Positions 36,801 through 44,191 of a DNA stretch of 64,000 bases are shown here, in pieces (positions within the stretch are counted from its first letter, which is position 1; each line of letters starts with the position of its first letter). The translations under genes were made by a program, and so were the position numbers. The DNA comes from Roseiarcus sp036489975 (lineage in GTDB: Bacteria > Pseudomonadota > Alphaproteobacteria > Rhizobiales > Beijerinckiaceae): contig DASXES010000111.1 of assembly GCA_036489975.1 (NCBI GenBank), positions 1 to 64,000 of the forward strand. The letters run 5' to 3'. The notes beneath the pieces are model-generated. The model had not been told where the DNA came from and searched no databases. It saw only the letters and a program-made list of their open reading frames with translations.

Positions 36801-36927
36801 CGCCGCCGAGCAGCGCAATGAGCGCGAGATGAGAAGTCGAAGACGAAAGGCCCTTGCGGCGCGCGGCGCCGGTTTCAGCGCGCAAGCGCGGCGCGAGACC
36901 AAAGCGCGAAACGATTCTGCCCAGCAT
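33877..36927 (-). CDS. Autotransporter (type Va) with PATR-repeat passenger
   Basis: A 1016-residue outer-membrane protein. The signal peptide is an extended basic one (MLGRIVSRFGLAPRLRAET, hydrophobic segment to AFA-ETIN). The passenger (about 55-720) has passenger-associated repeats such as LTGVNTYSGGTKITAGTL and LSGRNSYTGGTTVNDGRL, forming a beta-helix. Residues about 740-1016 are the 12-strand barrel (VYAVWAQGLGSWG to the end), finishing in the typical terminal aromatic NFTLRF. No protease or adhesion motif is evident in the passenger. It is monocistronic, with G-rich purines just before the ATG. Confidence 0.92.
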   Translation of the reverse strand: MLGRIVSRFGLAPRLRAETGAARRKGLSSSTSHLALIALLGGGASSFALSAFAETINVDTQAELASAISNATGIETTIALTSDITLTSPLPSVPANVTIDAGEYRLSGVELTKSGPADLTLSGINTFKGASITGGTLRFTDGASLGSAASDIIVNGGSVGSSIATPSPIAIDRSLLLTGKGGGIDVLANPITWSGSIAGSGQFVKSGLGTLQLTGVNTYSGGTKITAGTLFVQSDAVLGKAGAPVLMSGGTLEFVMDDDTKDDIVSSRPLVLTGANSSVLVDAHIQEPRFFTVTLNGPVTGGTLNKLGPATLILNGANTYSKTNIYAGELQGSANAIKGDVTFFGPSVLHFVDTKAADTFAGSITGPGSVVKSGLAGITLSGRNSYTGGTTVNDGRLYGTSDSLQGQITNNWEVSFRQNFDGTYSGDMTGSGDLYKQGSGNLTTTGRIELGDGGKRGNVLVFDGRLTVDGSVIGKLVSTTGGGSALIVNGSVTSGGIEIGPLASLGGSGRIVGNVDNKGGQIEPGNSIGTLHIFGPLEIEPHSEYQVQINGASSDQIQVSETATIESSTFEIERYNTGASPVVPGKTYTILTTGGGLTVEEPTLAIADFPFINFTLSEDAFNGYLTTSRSAERFAELASTPNEAAVANALDSATSTLAWRQVVGASTADARAAFASLSNASIHASAAGVLSEQSHFLRDAVLERLRQDFPASDALAPADSVLTYSANAPAAGAATLPTKKAPAVAPLGPVYAVWAQGLGSWGSLQGNNNVGRTDDSIGGIISGVDVTYNRALRLGFAGGYTRSNFNSTTAAASGSADSYHMALYGGWQNGAWALRGGGSFTWNDIDTSRQVTVVGLGGQQNGSYADKTWQVFGEAARSFAFGAAALEPFANLAYVHIEGGVDESGLAAMSGSTTFDTTYTTLGAHGAYALPGAFTARATLGWQHAFGDLSPITTLAFAPGAAFGLAGSPIARDALVTELGLDYAIGPTASIGLTYAGQYSGSASENSAKANFTLRF

Positions 36928-37229
36928 TTTTGGCCCCCGCCTTTTCGCTCCGTTCTGCTTTCGGCGCGGAGCTTGCCTAGTTTTCTCGAACTTTATGATT
37001 TTGACTTACCCGAACTTATAGCAACGCAATCGCCGGCGCTGCAACACTGGCGCCGCCAGAGGGCGCCGCATTTTGGCGAGGCGCCAAACGCCACAATCGC
37101 CACGCGCAAGCAGGCGCGCGCTTCTTAAGACCATCGCGCAACGACGCTATTTGCGGAACTCGCGCGTCGGGTTCGCGCCAATCTCACTCGGAATTCCGCC
37201 GATGATGAGGGGCGGAGGCGTCAGGATGG
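36928..37229. other. Intergenic region upstream of the autotransporter
   Basis: About 300 bases between the autotransporter start and the 3' end of the DUF1398 gene, both on the minus strand. It presumably holds the autotransporter promoter, in the A/T-richer part around 36990-37025. GGCGCC-rich stretches near 37050-37085 could fold into a weak terminator for the DUF1398 transcript. No gene is seen. Confidence 0.45.
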
Positions 37230-37637
37230 CTACCTCGATCCTGGAAAATACTCGACGTGGGTTTCTGCCGTTCGACCGAAATACACGGCGCGTTTGCCTG
37301 AGAACGAGACGATGTAGCCCGCGCATCCCGCAGCCCTCACCTTGGCGCAGAAACCCCGATAGGTGTAACCAGCGACAAGCGCTTGCGCCTCGCGTATCGC
37401 AGCCTGAACCGCCCCTTGATCGAAGGCGGCGGCGACGGGCCCGCCTGTTTCATGGGTCTTGAATTCGACGCTGTCGCCGTCGGGCGTATAGTAGATGGCT
37501 GTCTCACGACGGTAATCGACGGCGTAGCTTTCGAAGCCCGCTTCCATGAGCTTCCCCACGATCTGGGGGAAAGTCATCTTGTCGTTTTCGGCTCCGTCTT
37601 TACACTCTTGGGCAATCGTTTTCCGTTGCGTGTCCAT
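37230..37637 (-). CDS. DUF1398 (YbcV-like) family protein
   Basis: A 135-residue cytosolic protein. The family blocks are clear: MTFPQIVGKLMEAGFESY, YAVDYRRETAIYYTPDGDS, and the C-terminal AGCAGYIVSFSGKRAVYFGR with TAETHVEYFP. No biochemical role is established for the family. The start is ATG at 37637; an ATG 20 codons later (MTFPQIV) is an alternative and would match shorter relatives. It follows marR by 36 bases on the same strand and is probably co-transcribed and repressed by it. Confidence 0.85.
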   Translation of the reverse strand: MDTQRKTIAQECKDGAENDKMTFPQIVGKLMEAGFESYAVDYRRETAIYYTPDGDSVEFKTHETGGPVAAAFDQGAVQAAIREAQALVAGYTYRGFCAKVRAAGCAGYIVSFSGKRAVYFGRTAETHVEYFPGSR

Positions 37638-37673
37638 GCGCGTTCTCCTTACTGAATTGATGGAGGCAGGTGG

Positions 37674-38135
37674 TTAGTTGATCGGTATGCCGGTCAGTTT
37701 TCGTCGGTGGACAATGTCCTTTAAGAAGCGCTCCAGCGCCCGGCGGTCGTCATTGGTCAGGTGGCCAAAAAACTCAGCATCGTTCTCATCGGCAAGGGCC
37801 GCCAATTCCGGCACAAGCCTTTCCGCCGCCCCCGTGAGCGAGAGCGTTTGCGCGCGCCCGTCCTCGGGGTTGGCGGTACGCTCCATCAGGTCCTTGGCGA
37901 TGAGACGGTCGGCCAGCTTGGTGACCGCGCCACGGGTCATTCCCATCGCCGAGGCCAAGGCGCTGGGGCTCGCTTCGCCGAGGGAATAAAGCGAGCGCAT
38001 CAGCGCCCACTCCGCGACCGTCACATGCCTTTTCGCCAGCTTCAGCGCGAAAGCATGCGATACATGGTTGGAGACGTGGCGAAGCCAGTATCCCAGATGC
38101 GCGGTCAAATCCGACGCTGTCCGTTTTGACGGCAT
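37674..38135 (-). CDS. MarR family transcriptional regulator
   Basis: A 153-residue winged-helix dimer. The HTH region reads VTVAEWALMRSLYSLGEASP then LASAMGMTRGAVTKLADRLIAKDL, and the wing is RTANPEDGRAQTLSLTGAAE, a typical MarR DNA-binding signature. The effector is unknown, although MarR proteins often sense phenolics or oxidants. The ATG at 38135 has AAGGATCCTCC just upstream. A perfect inverted repeat begins 9 bases before the start codon, so autorepression is very likely. The DUF1398 gene downstream is the likely co-regulated gene. Confidence 0.92.
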   Translation of the reverse strand: MPSKRTASDLTAHLGYWLRHVSNHVSHAFALKLAKRHVTVAEWALMRSLYSLGEASPSALASAMGMTRGAVTKLADRLIAKDLMERTANPEDGRAQTLSLTGAAERLVPELAALADENDAEFFGHLTNDDRRALERFLKDIVHRRKLTGIPIN

Positions 38136-38143
38136 GGAGGATC

Positions 38144-38189
38144 CTTGTTGACAAGGAAACTACCTAGCTATGGTTTCCTTGTCAACAAG
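38144..38189. promoter_or_regulatory. MarR operator, perfect 17-bp inverted repeat
   Basis: CTTGTTGACAAGGAAAC (38144-38160) and GTTTCCTTGTCAACAAG (38173-38189) are exact reverse complements, separated by 12 bases. Each arm itself holds a near-palindrome, CTTGT-TG-ACAAG, so two MarR dimers could bind 29 bp apart. The repeat overlaps the region where the marR promoter and ribosome binding site should lie. Confidence 0.85.
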
Positions 38190-38315
38190 ATTGTCTCGAG
38201 CCTACTCAGCCAATCAAAGGCGTGCGCCATCGTGCAGAAATCGGGGGCAAAACACGTTCGTTCCCGCCCTCCCACGAAATCGGGAGCGCGAAACGCAGGC
38301 GCGGAGCGCCCTCGC

Positions 38316-38375
38316 CTACCCGCCCTTCAGCGTCGCGATCAACGCCTGCGCCTCGGCCGAATCCCATTTGCCGCT
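38316..38375 (-). pseudogene. Diverged copy of the tlpA 3' end
   Basis: Read from 38375 down to 38316, the frame encodes SGKWDSAEAQALIATLKGG and stop. The intact tlpA gene ends AKWDSAQAQALIGALKGG and stop at 38771. DNA identity is roughly 80 percent, and most differences are conservative or at third positions. The copy begins exactly at the VOC gene's stop codon. Similarity continues weakly about 12 bases past the stop. Confidence 0.75.
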
Positions 38376-38725
38376 CAGACGTGAGTGAGGATATTCAGCA
38401 ATCGGCCAAACGGATCGCGAACATAGAAGCGACGCACGCCCCATGGCTCCAATACGGGTCCATATTCTATGACGAAGCCCGCCCCTGAGACCCGGTCAAG
38501 GACCGCGTCCAGATCATCGACCTCAATCGACAGGTCCGGCACAGGCGTCCCAGAACCGCCTTCCGAAGCGACAGTGACCTGCGCTGCTGTGTTGGCGCCG
38601 CTGGCGAACGTGATGATCCAGCCCAAATCCATCGCGACATCCATGTCCAGGATATCCCGGTAGAAGGCTTTCGCCTCGTCCGGGCGCGGATGTGCGACAT
38701 TGGCGATAATCCGCTTTACAGCCAT
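38375..38725 (-). CDS. VOC (glyoxalase/bleomycin-resistance) family protein
   Basis: A 116-residue protein with the paired beta-alpha-beta-beta-beta fold: IIANVAHPRPDEAKAFYRDIL, LGWIITFASG, DLSIEVDDLDAVLDRV, EYGPVLEPWGVRRFYVRDP and FGRLLNILTH. The first metal-ligand His is at VAHP and the late Glu/His positions are less clear, so lyase, dioxygenase or antibiotic-binding roles are all possible. It lies between tlpA and a copy of the tlpA 3' end on the same strand, which suggests insertion. The start is ATG at 38725. Confidence 0.85.
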   Translation of the reverse strand: MAVKRIIANVAHPRPDEAKAFYRDILDMDVAMDLGWIITFASGANTAAQVTVASEGGSGTPVPDLSIEVDDLDAVLDRVSGAGFVIEYGPVLEPWGVRRFYVRDPFGRLLNILTHV

Positions 38726-38770
38726 TCGGGGTCGGCGCCTCCTGTCCTCAAATCGATGGGCAGCGCCCCC

Positions 38771-39433
38771 CTACCCGCCCTTGAGCGCTCCGATCAGCGC
38801 CTGGGCTTGCGCCGAATCCCATTTGGCGCCGCCCTCGACGGCGCCGAGTTCGCACCCCTCTTTGTCGATGACCAGGGTCACAGGCAGGCCGAGCGCCTTG
38901 CCGTCCCTGCGCAGGGTCTCGAAGGCGTCGCCGCTCGGATCGGCGTAGCGGGTGAGCGTCTTGACGCCGATGCTGTCCAGGAAAGCCGCCCGCCGCTCGA
39001 GTTTCGCGGTGTCCACATTGACCGCGACGACCTCGAATCCCGGGCCCCCCTTGGCGGCCTGAAGTCGATCCAGCGACGGCATCTCCACCCGGCAGGGAAC
39101 GCACCAAGTCGCCCATAGGTTGAGCAAGACCGCGCGGCCCTTGAAATCGGCGAGCGTCACCTTGGCGCCGTCGGGGCGCTCGAAGGCGAAGGACTCGGGG
39201 CGGCGAGGTTCGCTGGCCACCGTGAGGGCCGCGAGTTCGCCCTTGGCGAGGGGCGCAAGCGTCGCCGCGAGCCTGGCCGAGTCCGCGGGACAATCGCTTG
39301 CGGCCTTGCTTGCCGGCGCGAGCGTCCCGTATAGCACCGCGCCAGCCGCGACCGCCGCGGCGCAGACGCCCAGAATGGGCCAAAGAACGCGTCGCCGGCG
39401 GGGCGGCGGGATATCGATCTCAGTCATTTCCAT
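38771..39433 (-). CDS. tlpA: TlpA-type thiol:disulfide interchange protein
   Basis: A 220-residue periplasmic thioredoxin anchored by one N-terminal helix (RRRVLWPILGVCAAAVAAG). The active site is WATWCVPCRVEMPSLD (C111 and C114). FEVVAVNVDT, cis-Pro in GLPVTLVID and the extra cysteine in DKEGCELG match the rhizobial TlpA group, which reduces assembly factors for cytochrome c oxidase. The same frame runs on to 40453, but that part is antisense to argH, so the start is at 39433 or 39427. It is divergent from argH, an arrangement conserved in Rhizobiales. Confidence 0.93.
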   Translation of the reverse strand: MEMTEIDIPPPRRRRVLWPILGVCAAAVAAGAVLYGTLAPASKAASDCPADSARLAATLAPLAKGELAALTVASEPRRPESFAFERPDGAKVTLADFKGRAVLLNLWATWCVPCRVEMPSLDRLQAAKGGPGFEVVAVNVDTAKLERRAAFLDSIGVKTLTRYADPSGDAFETLRRDGKALGLPVTLVIDKEGCELGAVEGGAKWDSAQAQALIGALKGG

Positions 39434-39451
39434 CTTCCGGGACAAACGCGC

Positions 39452-40837
39452 ATGAGCAACACGATGTGGGGCGGCCGGTTCGCCGGGCGCCCGGCCGAGG
39501 CGATGGAGGAGATCAACGCCTCGATCGACTTCGACCGCAAGCTCGGCCGCCAGGACATCGCCGCGTCCGAGGCCCATATCGCGATGCTCGCCGCCCAGGG
39601 AATCGTCGAAACCGCCGACGCCGAGGCGATCGCCAAGGGTCTCGCGCAAGTCAAAGGCGAAATCGAGGCGGGCACGTTTTCGTTCAAGCGCGCCCTCGAA
39701 GACATCCATATGAACGTCGAAAGCCGCTTGGCCCAGATCGTCGGCCCGGCGGCGGGCCGGCTGCACACAGCGCGCTCGCGCAACGACCAGGTCGCCGTCG
39801 ACTTCCGTCTCTGGGTGCGCGACGCGATCGACGCGATCGTGGCCCAGATCGCCGAGTTGCAACGCGCCCTCGCGGCCCGTGCGCTGGACAGCGCGGCCAT
39901 GGTCATGCCCGGCTTCACCCATCTGCAATCGGCCCAGCCGGTCACCTTCGGCCATCATCTGCTGGCTTACGTCGAGATGCTGGCGCGCGACGCTGGGCGC
40001 TTCACGGACGCGCGCAAGCGCCTCAACGAATGTCCGCTGGGCGCAGCGGCGCTTGCCGGAACCTCGTTCCCGATCGACCGCGACATGACCGCCAAGGCGC
40101 TCGGCTTCGACCGGCCGACCGCCAACTCGCTCGACAGCGTCGCCGACCGCGACTTCGCGCTCGAATCGCTCTCGGCGGCAGCGATCACGGGCGGGCATCT
40201 CTCCCGCTTCGCCGAGGAGATCGTCTTGTGGACGACGCCGCAGTTCGGCTTCGTGAAACTCTCCGACGCGTTCTCGACCGGCTCGTCGATCATGCCGCAG
40301 AAGCGCAACCCTGACGCGGCCGAGCTCGTGCGCGGCAAGACCGGCCGGATGTTCGGCGCGCTCTTCGGCCTGCTCACGGTAATGAAGGGCCTGCCGCTCG
40401 CCTATTCGAAGGACATGCAGGAGGACAAGGAAGGCGTGTTCGACGCGTTCCACACGCTTGAGCTGTCACTCGCCGCGATGACCGGCATGGTCGAGGATAT
40501 GATTCCCGACCCCAAGCGCATGAAAGCGGCGGCGGGCGCGGGTTATGCGACCGCGACCGACCTCGCCGACTGGCTGGTGCAGGCGCTGAAAATCCCGTTC
40601 CGCGAGGCGCACCACATCACGGGACGGATCGTGGCGCTCGCCGCCGCGCGCGGCGTGGCGCTGGAGAGACTAAGCTTGGAAGAGATGCGGTCCATCGAGC
40701 CACGCATCACGGGCCAAGCGTTCGATGTGCTGGGCGTCGTGCGCTCGGTCAAGAGCCGCACGTCCTATGGCGGAACCGCGCCCAACAACGTGCGCCAGCA
40801 GGCGAAGGCCTGGCTCAAGCGGCTCGGGACGGGATGA
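39452..40837 (+). CDS. argH: Argininosuccinate lyase
   Basis: Splits argininosuccinate to arginine and fumarate, the last step of arginine synthesis. The 461-residue protein has the full set of signatures: MWGGRFAGRPAEAMEEINAS, TARSRNDQVAVDFRLWV, FTHLQSAQPVTFGHHLLAY, and the fumarate-lyase signature GSSIMPQKRNPDAAEL containing the catalytic serine loop. The start is ATG at 39452. The gap to the divergent tlpA gene is only 18 bases, so their promoters must overlap each other's coding region or 5' end. Confidence 0.97.
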   Translation: MSNTMWGGRFAGRPAEAMEEINASIDFDRKLGRQDIAASEAHIAMLAAQGIVETADAEAIAKGLAQVKGEIEAGTFSFKRALEDIHMNVESRLAQIVGPAAGRLHTARSRNDQVAVDFRLWVRDAIDAIVAQIAELQRALAARALDSAAMVMPGFTHLQSAQPVTFGHHLLAYVEMLARDAGRFTDARKRLNECPLGAAALAGTSFPIDRDMTAKALGFDRPTANSLDSVADRDFALESLSAAAITGGHLSRFAEEIVLWTTPQFGFVKLSDAFSTGSSIMPQKRNPDAAELVRGKTGRMFGALFGLLTVMKGLPLAYSKDMQEDKEGVFDAFHTLELSLAAMTGMVEDMIPDPKRMKAAAGAGYATATDLADWLVQALKIPFREAHHITGRIVALAAARGVALERLSLEEMRSIEPRITGQAFDVLGVVRSVKSRTSYGGTAPNNVRQQAKAWLKRLGTG

Positions 40838-40929
40838 TCACCGAAAAGCTGTCCGGGCCGGCTTGTGCAGGTTTGTTGACAAGCGCAGAGTGAGCCTAGC
40901 AGCGACAACAGTCGCGAAGGGAGCCGGTC

Positions 40930-42555
40930 ATGTCAGCCTCAGCCGAACCAGCGAAAGCGGTGGGCCTTCGTCGCGACGCGGGCATCATCGGTCTTCTGTT
41001 CGCGAGTACGACCAGCATGATCGGCTCCGGCTGGTTGTTTGGCGCGCTTCACGCGTCAAAGATCGCCGGGCCTCTCAGCCTGGTGAGCTGGATCCTCGGC
41101 GCCGTCATTATCATGCTGATCGCCCTCTGCTTTGCAGAGCTTGCCTCCCTGTTTCCCCGCGCAGGCGCCCTCGTCCACATGAGCCACGCGAGCCACGGCG
41201 AAGGCCTGGGGCGGGTCTGGGGCTGGATGCTGTTTCTCTCCTATGTCGCGGTGCCCTCCGTCGAAGCGGAAAGCATCGTGACATACGCCAACAACCTTTA
41301 CCCCCATCTGGTCGGCGCCGACGGCGTATTGACGGCGGCCGGATTCGTCGCCTGCGCGGTCCTGGTCGGCATCCTGGCGCTGGTCAATCTTCTCGCCATT
41401 CGTTGGCTTCTGGCCGTCAACAATACGGTGACCTGGTGGAAGATCGCGGTGCCGCTGTTGACGGCAATCGTCCTCATCGTCGCCGGCGCCCATCAGGCTG
41501 GACCGCTCTGGACCGGCGGCACAAGCGTCTGGACCGCCCAATCAAGCAGCTACGATCCCAACGGCGTCTTCATCGCCCTTCCGGCCGCTGGGATCGTGTT
41601 CAGCTTTCTCGGCTTTAGAACCGCGATCGACCTCGGTGGCGAAAGCGCCAATCCCGGCCGCAACATTCCGCTGGCGGTGATCGGCGCCGTCCTGCTTTCG
41701 GCGGTCGTCTACATCCTCCTGCAACTCGGCTTCCTGAACGCCCTGAAGCCGGAGGATGTCGCCAACGGCTGGGGGCATCTGAGCTTCGCCGGCGTCAAAG
41801 GGCCCTTCGCCGGCCTCGCCATGGTGCTCGGCTTTGGCTGGCTGGCGAGCCTGCTCTACATCGATGCAGCCATCTCGCCGGCCGGCACCGGCCTGATCTA
41901 TGTGACGGGCGGCTCGCGTATCCTGTTCGCCAACGGTGAAATGAAAGCCGGCCCGCGCGTGCTGACAAAGCTCAACAGCGGACAGGTGCCCTGGGTTTCG
42001 GTGGTGGTCATGTGGGTCGTGGGGGTGATTTTCCTTCTGCCCTTCCCGGCGTGGCAGAAGATGGTCGAGTACATCAGCGACATCACCGCGCTCACCTATG
42101 GTCTCGGACCGATCGTGCTCTTGATCCTGCGCCGCGATCATCCGGATCTGCGGCGCCCGTTCCGACTGGCCGCGGCGAGCATCGTCGCCCCGATCGCCTT
42201 CATCTGCTGCAACCTGATCATTCTGTGGAGCGGCTATTCCACTGTGACCTGGACGTTTGGGATCGTTGTGATCATCTTCGTCCTCTACGTGGCCTACTTC
42301 TACCTGTTCGCGCGCGAGGAGAGCTCCAACTTCGGTTGGGACAACGTGTGGTGGCTGGGCGCCTGGTTCGGCGGCATGTGGATCCTATCGGCGATGAGCG
42401 GTCACGATCTCGGCGGCTACGGTTTTCTCGGCTTCTGGCCAGCCGTCGCCGTGACCGCTGTCTGGAGCCTCATCGTGATCGAACTGGCCAAGCGCTCGTC
42501 GCTTCCCGTCGAGGAAACGGGCAAAATCCTGATCCAAATCGAACGTACGGCGTGA
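40930..42555 (+). CDS. APC superfamily amino acid permease
   Basis: A 541-residue inner-membrane transporter with about twelve to fourteen helices. Helix 1 has the unwound-region motif TSMIGSGWLFG; other family features are FAELASLFPRAGALVHM and SFLGFRTAIDLGGESANPG. The length and helix-1 sequence resemble the aspartate/acidic amino acid proton symporter-like branch (YveA-like), but the substrate is only a guess. The ATG at 40930 follows a GGGAG ribosome binding site. It lies 92 bases after argH and could be read from the same transcript, which would fit amino acid metabolism. Confidence 0.88.
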   Translation: MSASAEPAKAVGLRRDAGIIGLLFASTTSMIGSGWLFGALHASKIAGPLSLVSWILGAVIIMLIALCFAELASLFPRAGALVHMSHASHGEGLGRVWGWMLFLSYVAVPSVEAESIVTYANNLYPHLVGADGVLTAAGFVACAVLVGILALVNLLAIRWLLAVNNTVTWWKIAVPLLTAIVLIVAGAHQAGPLWTGGTSVWTAQSSSYDPNGVFIALPAAGIVFSFLGFRTAIDLGGESANPGRNIPLAVIGAVLLSAVVYILLQLGFLNALKPEDVANGWGHLSFAGVKGPFAGLAMVLGFGWLASLLYIDAAISPAGTGLIYVTGGSRILFANGEMKAGPRVLTKLNSGQVPWVSVVVMWVVGVIFLLPFPAWQKMVEYISDITALTYGLGPIVLLILRRDHPDLRRPFRLAAASIVAPIAFICCNLIILWSGYSTVTWTFGIVVIIFVLYVAYFYLFAREESSNFGWDNVWWLGAWFGGMWILSAMSGHDLGGYGFLGFWPAVAVTAVWSLIVIELAKRSSLPVEETGKILIQIERTA

Positions 42556-42746
42556 TCCGCTAAAGGCGCCGCCCAAGTTCAAGGCGATGCGGCGGCCTCG
42601 ATAGCAACCTGTCCATCGCTGATCGCTGCGCCACGCGGCCAGCGAGGCGGCTGGCGAAGCGCGCGCGGCAAGTCGGATGATCGAGCCATCGGCAGGTCAT
42701 TGGGGGCGATGTCGCAGGCGCTTGTCGGCGCACCGCTCAATTCAGG

Positions 42747-43409
42747 CTAAAATGACAGCGGATGCGTGAGAAAGTCGAGCAGGAGCTTCTGCAGTTCGAT
42801 GATCTCTATCCGGATCCCGCCCCGCGTTTCCCACCATCGGTCGGGGTCAAAACTCGAATAGCGCGCGGCTCTAACCGTGACTTGCGTCGGATGGCCCTTC
42901 ATGTCCCGGTCGAGCATGCGCCGCAATCGTCGCGAGTGATCCTTGGTGGCCACTACGACGATGGATCGGAAATGATGCTCATCGGCCCATTGAGGAAGCA
43001 CCTGACCTTCCATTTCGGTTCCGGAGACTCTTGAGATCTCCAGGACATCCGTGACGCCAAGCGTCCTCAGCTGGCCAATCTGCCGCGCCGCCATGTCCTC
43101 GTAGGCAAGTCCCCGACGGGTGAACTCATCGTGTTCTCCGCTCGGCGGGTCAGCAAAGACCGCCACCCGCTTTGCGACGCCAGCGTGCACGAGGTCCGCC
43201 GCTTCGAGCGCTCCAGCGCCGCCCGAATCGATCGACAGCACGATGACATCGGCGGGGCCGACGGGCTGGTCGGCCACGAGCGCCCATCCCGCGGCTCGCA
43301 AAGCCGTTTCGCGAAGCGGTCGAACAACGACGATCGCAAACGCGGCCAATGCGAGCGCAGCCAGGATGAGAACCCACCCCGGCCATCCGAAGATCCTTCT
43401 CCGCTTCAT
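42747..43409 (-). CDS. YdcF-like (DUF218) membrane-anchored protein
   Basis: A 220-residue protein with one N-terminal membrane helix (GWVLILAALALAAFAIVVV) and a periplasmic DUF218-like Rossmann domain: PADVIVLSIDSGGAGALEAADL, GVAKRVAVFAD, VSGTEMEGQVLPQWA and SIVVVATKDHSRRL. Relatives (ElyC, SanA, YdcF) act in envelope integrity; the biochemical function is unsettled. The start is ATG at 43409. The 191 bases downstream to the APC permease gene, which converges with it, contain no recognisable element. Confidence 0.8.
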   Translation of the reverse strand: MKRRRIFGWPGWVLILAALALAAFAIVVVRPLRETALRAAGWALVADQPVGPADVIVLSIDSGGAGALEAADLVHAGVAKRVAVFADPPSGEHDEFTRRGLAYEDMAARQIGQLRTLGVTDVLEISRVSGTEMEGQVLPQWADEHHFRSIVVVATKDHSRRLRRMLDRDMKGHPTQVTVRAARYSSFDPDRWWETRGGIRIEIIELQKLLLDFLTHPLSF

Positions 43410-43560
43410 GGATTACGGCGCGAAAGCGCGATGCCGCGCGCGCCGGCCGGAAGGGGGCGCGCAACAAACGCCACGCCGCCCCTCATGGAGCCGATTCCGA
43501 AAAAGCCTGCCGACATCACGCCCCCTCGCGCGGGCCGGCTCGCTTCCAGCCCTCGGTCCG

Positions 43561-44055
43561 CTACGCCGCGCAGTCCTGGCATAAGCCCACAAGTTCGACC
43601 ATCTGCCGATGCGGTTCGAAGCCGGCGCGCGCGGCGGCTTCAAGCAAGAGACGGTCCAGTTTGACATCTTCGATTTCGTCGCTCCGGCCGCACTTCTCGC
43701 ACAAGAGCAGCGCGCCGTGATGCGCGTGGCCGATGTGCTCGCAGGGCGCGTAGGCGTTGCGGCTCTCGATCTTGTAGACGAATCCATGCTCGAGAAAAAA
43801 GTCGAGCGTCCGGTAGACGGTGGGCGGCGCGACTGGCTTGCCTTCGCGGCGCGAAAGCTGATCGATGATCGCATAGGCCCCAAGGGGCCCCGCGCTTTCG
43901 CCCAGGATGGCCAGGACCTGCCGGCGCAGCGCGGTCAATTGCAAACCCTGCCGCGCGCAGGCGCTCTCAACCTGCCCTTGCCATCGCGGCGCGTCCGGCT
44001 TGAGGCGCGAAGTCTTCACCGACGCCGTCCTTTTGCTCATTGCGCTTTCGCTCAT
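43561..44055 (-). CDS. zur: Zinc uptake regulator (Fur family, Zur)
   Basis: A 164-residue zinc-dependent repressor. The winged helix reads LTALRRQVLAILGESAGPLGAY and the recognition helix PPTVYRTLDFFLEHGFVYKI. The dimer/zinc domain has HHGALLLCEKCGRSDEI and the C-terminal LCQDCAA, giving the structural Cys4 site. The position back-to-back with znuACB and the operator sequences support Zur rather than Fur or Mur. I chose the ATG at 44055 (MSESAMSKRT); the frame is open to 44139 but would run through the operator region. Confidence 0.9.
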   Translation of the reverse strand: MSESAMSKRTASVKTSRLKPDAPRWQGQVESACARQGLQLTALRRQVLAILGESAGPLGAYAIIDQLSRREGKPVAPPTVYRTLDFFLEHGFVYKIESRNAYAPCEHIGHAHHGALLLCEKCGRSDEIEDVKLDRLLLEAAARAGFEPHRQMVELVGLCQDCAA

Positions 44056-44070
44056 ATCACGCTCCAAGCT

Positions 44071-44143
44071 GAGAAATGATAAAGGCGAGAAATGATATAA
44101 GATTACAATTCGGGCTTGCCTACAGATAGGATATAACATAACA
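44071..44143. promoter_or_regulatory. Divergent zur/znuA control region with Zur-box-like repeats
   Basis: Two direct copies of a 14-base motif match at 12 positions: GATATAAGATTACA (44094-44107) and GATATAACATAACA (44130-44143), 36 bp apart. Upstream, GAGAAATGATA occurs twice (44071-44081 and 44087-44097). These A/T-rich blocks resemble alphaproteobacterial Zur boxes (GAAATG-TTATA-type half-sites) and stand out from the GC-rich surroundings. They lie exactly between the two divergent genes. Confidence 0.75.
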
Positions 44144-44191
44144 GTGCACGTCGCGCCGAACCCGGCGCTTCAACGACAGAGGGGTGCGCTC

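Noticed and set aside
39434..40453. Long upstream extension of the tlpA frame
   Set aside because: It runs antisense to argH. The thioredoxin protein starts with its membrane anchor at 39433.
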